Shown: positions 1 through 5,210, counted from the stretch's first letter. The stretch: DNA of 5,614 nucleotides from JACDET01 sp035568375 (GCA_035568375.1 DATMOG010000055.1:1-5614); one strand, 5' to 3'. The notes: a model not told the origin generated them from the letters alone. Program-made: numbers and translations.

Positions 1-12
1 TGGCTTTATCAT
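1..12 (-). CDS. Possible start of a downstream operon gene, cut by the window edge
   Basis: An ATG at 12 opens a frame (M-I-K-P) that runs off the left edge. Its first bases overlap the TGA of the preceding 21-codon ORF as ATGA, a typical translational-coupling junction. A purine-rich GGAA lies four bases before the ATG and could serve as a ribosome binding site. By position the gene would follow ilvN in the branched-chain amino acid operon, where ilvC or a leu gene is common, but four codons cannot identify it. Confidence 0.3.
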
Positions 13-74
13 CCACTTCCAAGTTTCAATTTATTCAGTATTTTCTTATCAATTTTCTCCACTTGACTTTTCAT
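9..74 (-). CDS. Possible 21-residue small ORF directly after ilvN
   Basis: ATG at 74 lies two bases after the ilvN stop (TAG, 79-77). The frame encodes 21 residues, MKSQVEKIDKKILNKLKLGS plus G, ending in TGA that overlaps the next ATG. The peptide is Lys-rich (7 of 21) and probably a basic amphipathic helix, with no membrane segment. I recognise no family. It could be a real small protein, a coupling ORF that carries ribosomes from ilvN to the next gene, or chance. The tight spacing on both sides is the only support, and no clear Shine-Dalgarno precedes it. Confidence 0.3.
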   Translation of the reverse strand: MKSQVEKIDKKILNKLKLGSG

Positions 75-76
75 AG

Positions 77-565
77 CTAGTCTTTCAATAATGCTATTCT
101 ACCCGATCGAACATATTCTTTAATACCGAACGGCTTAAGCATTGCATAGAGTGAATCAATAGCTTCTTCAGAGCCAGTTTTTTCAATTACGAGAAACTCT
201 TTACTGACTGCAATCACTTCTGCTTTTGCCAATCGCGCAATATCTTCAACATTTCGTCTCTTATCAACATCATTTGTTACCACTTTAATGAATGCCAATT
301 CTTTATAAATTAATTCTTCATCAATTTTTTCGAGGACTTTAACAACCTCAATAATCTTATATAATTGCTTAGTGATTTTTTCGATTGTACGTTTTGTTCC
401 TTTAACACGGATAGTAAATCGCGACATCCCTTGTGCTTCAATTTCTGACACGGTCAAACTCTCAATGTTAATTTTTCGCTTAAGAAATGTATCTGCTATA
501 CGGTATAGCACACCTGGTTTATTCTCGGTAAAAATAATGATTGTATATAATTTTGTTTCTTCCAT
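77..565 (-). CDS. ilvN: Acetohydroxyacid (acetolactate) synthase, small regulatory subunit
   Basis: Regulatory subunit that binds the IlvB catalytic subunit, activates it and normally confers feedback inhibition by valine in the first common step of Ile/Val/Leu synthesis in the cytoplasm. From the ATG at 565 the protein is 162 residues, the usual family length. Residues about 6-80 form the ACT domain, with the hallmark ENKPGVL (14-20), NIESLTV (33-39) and GMSRFTI (46-52). Residues about 86-160 match the C-terminal ALS small-subunit domain, with ELAFIKV, VIEKTG and PFGIKEYVRSGRIAL. A longer frame begins at 589, inside ilvB, but 565 is preferred: it lies one base after the ilvB stop, has GGAG four bases upstream, and starts the protein just before the ACT domain as in homologues. 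It is cotranscribed with ilvB and should share its attenuator. Confidence 0.96.
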   Translation of the reverse strand: MEETKLYTIIIFTENKPGVLYRIADTFLKRKINIESLTVSEIEAQGMSRFTIRVKGTKRTIEKITKQLYKIIEVVKVLEKIDEELIYKELAFIKVVTNDVDKRRNVEDIARLAKAEVIAVSKEFLVIEKTGSEEAIDSLYAMLKPFGIKEYVRSGRIALLKD

Positions 566-566
566 A

Positions 567-2255
567 TTACTCCAACCGTATTTCTTCAACTGACGCGCCA
601 GACGGCACCATCGGAAAGATATTTCCTTCCTTTTTTACCACTACCTCAAGCAATGTTGGTTTTGAAGAAGCCAATAATCTATCAAGTGCTTTAGAAAGAT
701 GTTTTCTTTCATCTACTTTTTCTGCCTTAACAAAAAATCCTTTAGCAACAGCGACAAAGTCTGGATTTTTCAGATCAACAAATGAATAACGCTTGTCAAA
801 AAATAATTGCTGCCATTGGCGAACCATTCCTAAATAATTATTATTTAAAATAATCATTTTGACTGCAATAGCATCTTGAGCAAGTGTTGCTAACTCTTGA
901 ATATTCATCTGGAAACTTCCATCACCAATGATTGCAATAACTTGTCTTTTAGGAAGTGCCACCTTCGCACCCATTGCTGCCGGAAGTGCAAATCCCATCG
1001 TTCCAAGTCCTCCTGATGTAATGTAACTATCTGTATTTTTTGGTTCATAATACCGTGCTGCTATCATTTGATGTTGACCGACGTCAGCAACAATAATTGC
1101 TTCACCTTTTGTTTTATCAGAAAGCATGGACACAACTTCCGCCATGGTAATCTCTCCTTCTTCAGGATGCATTTCAGGCTCTTTGACTTTCTCGAATTCC
1201 TCTTTATCAAATGCTCTAAACTGCTTAATCCATTCAGAATGCTCGTTCTTATTTACTTTTGAAAGAAGTGCCATCAGTGCAACTTTTGCATCAGCAACAA
1301 TAGGAACATCTGTTCGAACATTTTTATTCAACTCTGCAGGATCAATATCAATATGAATAATTTTTGCTTGTTTGGCATAGTCTGAAAGACGACCGGTCAC
1401 CCTATCATCAAATCGCATTCCGACAGCAAGGATAACATCCGCCTGATTTGTTAAAACGTTTGGACCATAATTTCCATGCATTCCAAGCATACCAACAAAC
1501 AATGGATGATCTGTCGGCACCGCAGACAATCCAAGTAATGTCGATCCCACAGGAATTCCAATTTTTTCGACAAGTTCTTTTACTGCTTTTTCAGCTTTTG
1601 CAATAAGCACTCCATGCCCGATAAACATAAACGGACGCTCTGCTTTATTCAATAATGAAGCTGCAATCTCTATTTGCCTATCATTTGCAATAGTATTTGG
1701 TTGATACCCAACGATCTGCGGAGATCTTTTGTAGGAAAATTCCATCATTTCAACCTGTGCATTTTTTGTAATATCAATCAAAACAGGACCTGGCCTGCCA
1801 GTATTGGCAATATAAAATGCTTTTGCAAATACTTCAGGAATTTCAGAAGCTTTTGTTATCTGGTAATTCCATTTAGTAATTGGTGTCGTGATACCCACAA
1901 CATCTGCTTCTTGAAAAGCATCACTTCCCAAAAGAGCTGCTGAGACTTGACCAGTAATACAAACTATTGGTACCGAATCAAGCATTGCATCGGTTATTGC
2001 TGTAACGAGGTTAGTTGCACCGGGACCTGAAGTAACAAGAACTACACCAGGTTTGCCGGTAACACGTGCATATCCTTCAGCCGCATGTCCGGCTCCCTGT
2101 TCATGACGAACGAGAATATGTCTAATTTTTTCCTTGTAATCATAAAGAGCATTGTATACGGGCATAATTGCACCACCAGGATAGCCGAAAATTACAGCAA
2201 CATTTTCTGCTAAAAGAGCCTCCATTACTGCTTGTGCGCCTGTCATACTTTTCAT
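567..2255 (-). CDS. ilvB: Acetohydroxyacid (acetolactate) synthase, large catalytic subunit
   Basis: ThDP-, Mg- and FAD-dependent enzyme that condenses two pyruvates to acetolactate, or pyruvate with 2-ketobutyrate to acetohydroxybutyrate. At 562 residues it is full length. The N-terminal pyrimidine-binding domain (about 4-170) carries GYPGGAIMPVYNAL and RHEQGAGHAAEGYAR, with catalytic Glu52, then SGPGATNLVT and DAFQEADVVGIT. The central domain (about 190-330) includes GMRFDDRVTG (279-288), associated with FAD binding. The C-terminal domain has GDGS (444-447) and LNNN (470-473), the two ends of the ThDP/Mg motif, plus RQWQ with Trp481. The end PSGASVEEI is typical. Start choice: the frame can be extended to a GTG at 2273, but that codon lies in the terminator stem and adds six residues encoded by the U-tract. 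ATG 2255 (MKSMTGAQ) fits homologues; ATG 2246 is also possible. ilvN follows after one base. Ser105 occupies the position of plant Pro197, as in some natural bacterial enzymes. Confidence 0.97.
   Translation of the reverse strand: MKSMTGAQAVMEALLAENVAVIFGYPGGAIMPVYNALYDYKEKIRHILVRHEQGAGHAAEGYARVTGKPGVVLVTSGPGATNLVTAITDAMLDSVPIVCITGQVSAALLGSDAFQEADVVGITTPITKWNYQITKASEIPEVFAKAFYIANTGRPGPVLIDITKNAQVEMMEFSYKRSPQIVGYQPNTIANDRQIEIAASLLNKAERPFMFIGHGVLIAKAEKAVKELVEKIGIPVGSTLLGLSAVPTDHPLFVGMLGMHGNYGPNVLTNQADVILAVGMRFDDRVTGRLSDYAKQAKIIHIDIDPAELNKNVRTDVPIVADAKVALMALLSKVNKNEHSEWIKQFRAFDKEEFEKVKEPEMHPEEGEITMAEVVSMLSDKTKGEAIIVADVGQHQMIAARYYEPKNTDSYITSGGLGTMGFALPAAMGAKVALPKRQVIAIIGDGSFQMNIQELATLAQDAIAVKMIILNNNYLGMVRQWQQLFFDKRYSFVDLKNPDFVAVAKGFFVKAEKVDERKHLSKALDRLLASSKPTLLEVVVKKEGNIFPMVPSGASVEEIRLE
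570..573 (-). promoter_or_regulatory. Shine-Dalgarno site of ilvN inside the ilvB 3' end
   Basis: GGAG is separated by four bases from the ATG at 565. It overlaps the last codons of ilvB, so terminating ilvB ribosomes can re-initiate on ilvN, helping keep the subunits balanced. It decides the ilvN start in favour of 565 over 589. Confidence 0.75.
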
Positions 2256-2261
2256 AAAAAC

Positions 2262-2288
2262 AAAAAAACCCACCTTGTCTGGCGGGTT
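2262..2288 (-). terminator. Intrinsic terminator of the ilvBN attenuator (segments 3:4)
   Basis: Read on the minus strand, AACCCGCC (2288-2281), loop AGACAA, and GGTGGGTT (2274-2267) form an eight-pair stem with one G-U pair. T7 follows (2268-2262), then G and T5. The terminator lies between the leader peptide and ilvB, seven bases before the ilvB ATG at its U-tract end, so it is regulatory and not an end-of-operon terminator. Its 3' arm contains GGTGGG, the only purine-rich stretch before ilvB. Confidence 0.88.
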
Positions 2289-2319
2289 GGTTTTTACTGT
2301 TATTCAATAAAACCCGCCA
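2281..2319 (-). promoter_or_regulatory. Antiterminator hairpin of the ilvBN leader (segments 2:3)
   Basis: TGGCGGGTT (2319-2311) is perfectly complementary to AACCCGCCA (2288-2280), giving nine pairs that use up the 5' arm of the terminator. The loop is A/T-rich (2310-2289). The pairing is mutually exclusive with terminator 3:4. A third, weaker hairpin can sequester segment 2: ACCCAC (2328-2323) with GCGGGT (2317-2312), with one A-C mismatch and loop TAATG. That completes the classical 1:2, 2:3, 3:4 attenuator logic. The 1:2 hairpin would favour termination when the leader is not translated. Confidence 0.82.
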
Positions 2320-2367
2320 TTAGTGGGTAATAAGGATGACAATAAGTTGTACTATTTTAGTATTCAT
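2320..2367 (-). CDS. ilvBN operon leader (attenuator) peptide, 15 residues
   Basis: ATG at 2367 to TAA at 2322-2320 encodes MNTKIVQLIVILITH. Four Ile, two Val and two Leu make 8 of 15 residues, with LIVILI contiguous at positions 8-13. All three Ile codons (ATA, ATT, ATC) occur. The peptide acts as a sensor: when charged Ile-, Val- or Leu-tRNA is short, the ribosome stalls within the run. The geometry fits. With the last Ile codon (2331-2329) in the A site, a normal footprint ends near 2319, just leaving segment 2 free to form the antiterminator. At the stop codon the ribosome covers segment 2 and the terminator forms. There is no clear Shine-Dalgarno; the promoter places the transcript start only a few bases before the ATG, so initiation may be near-leaderless. 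Thr at 3 and 14 recalls the Thr codons in enterobacterial ilv leaders. Confidence 0.87.
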   Translation of the reverse strand: MNTKIVQLIVILITH

Positions 2368-2377
2368 AAGTATTTTT

Positions 2378-2406
2378 ATTTTACAGCTAACCCTATAAAA
2401 ATACAA
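2378..2406 (-). promoter_or_regulatory. Sigma70-like promoter of the ilv leader-ilvB-ilvN operon
   Basis: Minus strand: -35 TTGTAT (2406-2401), 17-base spacer, -10 TAAAAT (2383-2378), which matches TATAAT at five of six positions. The expected transcript start near 2371 lies about four bases before the leader-peptide ATG at 2367. The promoter sits in the gap after the stop codon of the upstream same-strand gene (2417), so ilv has its own promoter. Upstream of and including the -35, CCTCTTGTAT is shared with the promoter at 3099-3127. Confidence 0.6.
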
Positions 2407-2416
2407 GAGGCAACCC

Positions 2417-3091
2417 CTACGGACATTTCATTGCTGTTCTACATTGATTTCTCATTGCTCCAGATGGAACTTGATCACATTGAGAACATGTTGATTGTTG
2501 CTGCTGTGTTGTCATCCCTTGTTGCGGTGGTGTTACTTTTATCTTTTGTATCAATGATGAATAATCTGTAAAAGTCACTCCTTGCGGCAATAGAAACATT
2601 GCTGTATCAACAGACCAGGGATTGCAAGAGTAATTTGTCTGTTGATGAAAATTAATATTACCTGACTGAGTCTGTGATTGAGAAATGCTATTTGTTCCTG
2701 ATGTACCGCTTTGAGGAAGCATATCTTTTATCGTAGCAAGTGTTGTTTTGTATCCATCATTTACTCCATTTGTCCAGACATAAATATATGAACCATCATT
2801 AATCATATGTGATTGTGTGATTTTACCACCATCTTGAGATTGGAAATCTCCACGCATCTTGCCACCGCTGACATATACAACTCCTGAACTGTTATTTGTT
2901 TTATCAGAAAAAGTACATTTGAGGATCCCAACCATTGTTACTAAATCAAGTAATGATTTCTTACTAGTCGTCATCTGATTTTGAACGTATTTTAATGGAT
3001 TTTTTGAAGATCTGCTGAGAAGGGAAAATACTCCTCCCCCTAAGACTATTAAGACTAGAACGACTACTATAATGAACATCTTTTTATTCAT
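2417..3091 (-). CDS. Membrane-anchored extracytoplasmic protein of unknown function, Cys-containing C-terminus
   Basis: 224 residues. A short basic start (MNKK) is followed by a hydrophobic segment (about 5-25), which could be an uncleaved anchor or a signal peptide; there is no lipobox Cys. The exported part has a beta-rich middle (about 55-115) with SGVVYVSGGKMRGDF and SHMINDGSYIYVWTNG. This looks like a LolA- or DUF4412-like lipid-binding fold in which strands alternate with a 'was it seen' type hydrophobic pattern, but I cannot assign a family. A Ser/Gln/Thr-rich stretch (126-152) follows, then a second structured part, a Gln run (196-199) and a terminal C-x2-C-x11-C-x5-C (Cys202, 205, 217, 223). 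With Cys59 and Cys156 there are six cysteines, an even number that would suit disulfides. I recall similar proteins from Patescibacteria. It is divergent from the L,D-transpeptidase; its ATG lies seven bases after a good -10, suggesting a leaderless mRNA. Confidence 0.8.
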   Translation of the reverse strand: MNKKMFIIVVVLVLIVLGGGVFSLLSRSSKNPLKYVQNQMTTSKKSLLDLVTMVGILKCTFSDKTNNSSGVVYVSGGKMRGDFQSQDGGKITQSHMINDGSYIYVWTNGVNDGYKTTLATIKDMLPQSGTSGTNSISQSQTQSGNINFHQQTNYSCNPWSVDTAMFLLPQGVTFTDYSSLIQKIKVTPPQQGMTTQQQQSTCSQCDQVPSGAMRNQCRTAMKCP

Positions 3092-3098
3092 TAAAGTT

Positions 3099-3127
3099 AG
3101 TATAAAGAATCACCTGACAAGATACAA
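3099..3127 (-). promoter_or_regulatory. Promoter of the membrane-anchored hypothetical gene
   Basis: Minus strand: -35 TTGTAT (3127-3122), 17-base spacer, -10 TATACT (3104-3099), five of six matches to consensus. Seven bases separate the -10 from the ATG at 3091, so transcription would start at or within a base of the start codon. The -35 hexamer and spacer length are identical to those of the ilv promoter, and the four bases before the -35 (CCTC) are the same. Confidence 0.6.
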
Positions 3128-3190
3128 GAGGTAGCACCAAATATCTCACAAAAATATACTCTTGCAAAAGGGTATCTTATTTCGTTACTC

Positions 3191-3196
3191 TATATT
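3191..3196 (+). promoter_or_regulatory. Possible -10 element before the L,D-transpeptidase gene
   Basis: TATATT matches the -10 consensus at five of six positions and lies five bases before the ATG at 3202. No -35 is correctly spaced: TTGCAA (3162-3167) is 23 bases away. An alternative with TTGCAA, 18 bases and TACTCT is also weak. A promoter is expected somewhere in 3128-3201 because the gene is first in its direction. Confidence 0.25.
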
Positions 3197-3201
3197 AAGA
3201 G

Positions 3202-3906
3202 ATGGCAAAGAAAACTGCACATAAAGCAAAAAAAATAAACTCAAAGAAAAAAACAGGAAGATACTATCTCACACTTTCTCTCTTTTCTATGGTTTCTTGT
3301 CTGGTAGTTTTTGTAGTTGGCAATTATTTTAACAAACCACAATTACCTTGTGCTAATACAAAAACCTGTCAGAGTGATCTTTCACAACATATAGATAATA
3401 AGGCTATAGCTACTTTTGAAGGTCATACTATAACCCCACCAAAAATTGATCTTGCGCAAGCTCTTACACCAGCAGTTCTAGGAGCAAATACCACTACAGG
3501 CGAAAAACACGTTTATATTGATCTTTCAACACAAAGACTCTATGCCTATCAAGGAGATACAGAATATATGGATACATATATAGCATCTGGGAAATGGAAT
3601 CCGACACCAGTAGGCAATTTCCATATCTGGGAAAAACTCGTTGCCACCAGGATGGCAGGAGGCGAAGGAGCATCTGCGTATGATCTACCAAACGTTCCTT
3701 ATGTTATGTATTTCTACCAGGACTATGGATTGCATGGAGCTTATTGGCATAATAATTTCGGTCATATGATGAGTCATGGTTGTGTCAACGAACGCATTGT
3801 AGACGCAAAAAAACTCTATGAATGGGCTGATCTGGGAACCCCAGTCTCAGTTTGTAATTCATTCACAACGCCAAATAATTGTATGCAAACTAATCCGATT
3901 AATTGA
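3202..3906 (+). CDS. L,D-transpeptidase (YkuD domain), membrane-anchored
   Basis: Predicted peptidoglycan enzyme that forms 3-3 cross-links, or attaches other amines, through a Cys thioester, acting outside the cytoplasmic membrane. 234 residues: a strongly basic N-terminus (1-20, nine Lys), one membrane segment (about 21-41), a low-complexity spacer (about 45-100) and a YkuD domain (about 102-217). The domain begins HVYIDLSTQRLYAYQGD and contains TPVGNFHIWEK. The active-site block has HG at 178-179 and SHGCVN at 191-196, with His178, Ser191, His192 and catalytic Cys194 all present. Cysteines at 50, 56, 218 and 227 flank the domain and could pair outside the cell. ATG 3202 is chosen because the basic tail and membrane segment then make a normal type II anchor. 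AAGAG touches the ATG, too close for an ordinary Shine-Dalgarno. It is probably cotranscribed with the gene at 3912. Confidence 0.93.
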   Translation: MAKKTAHKAKKINSKKKTGRYYLTLSLFSMVSCLVVFVVGNYFNKPQLPCANTKTCQSDLSQHIDNKAIATFEGHTITPPKIDLAQALTPAVLGANTTTGEKHVYIDLSTQRLYAYQGDTEYMDTYIASGKWNPTPVGNFHIWEKLVATRMAGGEGASAYDLPNVPYVMYFYQDYGLHGAYWHNNFGHMMSHGCVNERIVDAKKLYEWADLGTPVSVCNSFTTPNNCMQTNPIN

Positions 3907-3911
3907 TTACT

Positions 3912-4616
3912 ATGATACTAAGAAAATATATAGGACTTGAAGCGTTATTTTTTGTTATTGCTGGTGCCTCTATTGGCCTATACCTCGTTTCTTATGTTAA
4001 AACCCAGACGTTACAATTCAATAGTAATGCTGCATTCACACCGGTACAGATGGTAACACCACCAATTACCGCTATACAAAAGCAAACTACACAAGCTGGA
4101 CAACCGACTCAGAAACCAACACCCATTACAACTATTGTCTCAATGACACCTGTTACAACAAATGCAATTTCACAAATTTCTTCTGATGGCAGCCAAAAAG
4201 TCACTATTCAAACAGTACAAAATAAATATGCTACACAGACGGATAACATTTTCACAGTAAATACGACAATTCCTCTTTATTCAAAAACGCTTAGTCAAGG
4301 AGAATCCATAAATGTCCCGTTCAATGCATGGTCACCTAATGATAAATATTTCTTTATTCAAGATAACCTATCCTCAGGACAATCAATACTTATTTTTCAG
4401 GCAGATGGCCAGCCTTTTACTAATGGACAATCCTATCTCAACCTAACTGATGCTTATACAAAATATGGTGCGAGTGATATATTTGACCAAGCAACGGGCT
4501 GGGCAGCAGATAATCTCATTGTAATTAACACCAAGCTTTCTGATGGGTCACAAGGAAAATCCTATTGGTATGAGATTCCAGACGGAGGTATTATTCCTTT
4601 AGCAAATAAATTCTAA
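3912..4616 (+). CDS. Membrane-anchored protein with Thr/Pro/Gln-rich linker and propeller-like C-terminal domain
   Basis: 234 residues from ATG 3912, five bases after the transpeptidase stop. One N-terminal membrane segment (about 9-29) is followed by a Thr/Pro/Gln-rich linker (about 45-110) rich in TTQAGQPTQKPTP-like sequence, suited to crossing a cell wall. The globular part (about 111-234) contains FNAWSPNDKYFFIQDN (137-152) and SILIFQADGQPF, which resemble one blade of a TolB/WD40-type beta-propeller, then GWAADNLIVINTKLSDGSQG and SYWYEIP. It is too short for a full propeller. I recall similar proteins in Patescibacteria; the function is unknown. Its position behind the transpeptidase suggests a role at the cell envelope. 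A TTG at 3903 overlapping the upstream stop would add three residues; ATG is preferred, although no Shine-Dalgarno is visible for either. Confidence 0.8.
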   Translation: MILRKYIGLEALFFVIAGASIGLYLVSYVKTQTLQFNSNAAFTPVQMVTPPITAIQKQTTQAGQPTQKPTPITTIVSMTPVTTNAISQISSDGSQKVTIQTVQNKYATQTDNIFTVNTTIPLYSKTLSQGESINVPFNAWSPNDKYFFIQDNLSSGQSILIFQADGQPFTNGQSYLNLTDAYTKYGASDIFDQATGWAADNLIVINTKLSDGSQGKSYWYEIPDGGIIPLANKF

Positions 4617-5210
4617 TTAGTATTTCTTCCCTAACTGATAGTGTAATAAAATATTTCCTGAAGCAAAGCTTCTTACTTTAATAAGCTCTAAACTAATTTT
4701 CTGTTTAATTCCTTGAAAAAGCGGAGTTCCCTTCCCAATCACAACCGGATTTATCATAAGTCGTAGCTCATCTAGTAATCCCCATTCAAGCAAACTGACA
4801 CACAAATTATTGCTTCCAGGAAGAAAAATATCTTTGCCTGGTCTATTCTTAAGTTTCTTAATCTCGTCTACAACATTTTCTTTAATCAAGCGAACGTTTT
4901 TCCAGTGTTCTGTTTCTGTAACGCGTCCTAAACTTTTTGAAATGACGACCTTTGGAGTCTTATTCATCAATCTTGCAACAACAGGATCTCCTTCGAGTCC
5001 AGCTTGACTCGGCCAAAAACTTTCCATCAATTGATATGTTCTCCTGCCAAAAAGAATGGTATCTGCTTCCTGCATTTGCTCTGCAGCAAAATCATTAAAT
5101 TCAATATCAACGATATGCCAAGAAAGATCATGATCAGGCCCTTCAAAATAGCCATCCAAAGAAACCATCATAAATAAAAATATCTTCCTAACATTACTTT
5201 CCAGGTTCAT
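4617..5210 (-). CDS. Dihydrofolate reductase / RibD C-terminal-like reductase
   Basis: 197 residues, one complete RibD_C/DHFR-like domain, a usual length for stand-alone members (YyaP/YwjB-like). Such proteins have the NADPH-binding DHFR fold; substrates of the stand-alone forms are mostly unknown, so I do not assign folate or riboflavin synthesis. Visible family marks are the first strand and loop FLFMMVSLDGYFEG (11-24), DTILFGRRTY (50-59), FWPSQ, KVVISKSL (87-94), the cofactor-side loop LPGSNNL (130-136), and LLDELRLMINPVVIGKGTPLF (145-165). The ATG at 5210 overlaps the end of the upstream paralogue by 17 bases. The adjacent ATG pair at residues 14-15 would cut the first strand, so the longer start is better. 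No clear ribosome binding site precedes it, which suits coupling to the upstream gene. Confidence 0.9.
   Translation of the reverse strand: MNLESNVRKIFLFMMVSLDGYFEGPDHDLSWHIVDIEFNDFAAEQMQEADTILFGRRTYQLMESFWPSQAGLEGDPVVARLMNKTPKVVISKSLGRVTETEHWKNVRLIKENVVDEIKKLKNRPGKDIFLPGSNNLCVSLLEWGLLDELRLMINPVVIGKGTPLFQGIKQKISLELIKVRSFASGNILLHYQLGKKY
4660..4672 (+). terminator. Weak candidate terminator for the transpeptidase operon
   Basis: GAAGC, loop AAA, GCTTC is a perfect five-pair hairpin 43 bases past the stop at 4616, followed by TTACTTTAATAA, which is only partly U-rich. It lies inside the opposing gene. It may just be coding sequence; it is listed because there is no intergenic space for a terminator. 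Confidence 0.18.

Noticed and set aside
9..11. TGA read as glycine (alternative code 25 of some CPR bacteria)
   Set aside because: The transpeptidase ends naturally at TGA (3904-3906), a normal family end, and at position 9 a TAA follows the TGA directly, so nothing requires recoding.
566..589. Longer ilvN start at 589
   Set aside because: It would overlap ilvB by 23 bases and add eight residues not typical of IlvN; GGAG is correctly placed for ATG 565.
541..1943. Several plus-strand ORFs of 64-89 codons opposite ilvB
   Set aside because: They are shadows of the strongly conserved ilvB coding frame, with no recognisable domains.
2256..2400. T-box riboswitch as the regulator of ilvB
   Set aside because: The leader from the predicted start to ilvB is about 115 bases, with no room for a stem I specifier loop, and I see no T-box sequence. 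The BCAA-rich ORF and three-way pairing explain the terminator.
2406..2418. Hairpin AGGGG-TTG-CCTCT after the stop of the hypothetical gene as a terminator
   Set aside because: It has only five pairs including a G-U, a three-base loop and an interrupted T-rich tail, and it coincides with the ilv promoter -35 region.
2323..2571. Plus-strand ORF of 82 codons across the ilv leader
   Set aside because: It is antisense to the leader peptide, the promoter and the 3' end of the hypothetical gene. It has no family resemblance and no ribosome binding site.
3903..3911. TTG start for the second envelope gene
   Set aside because: TTG overlapping the upstream TGA is possible, but an ATG three codons later gives a normal membrane-anchor start.
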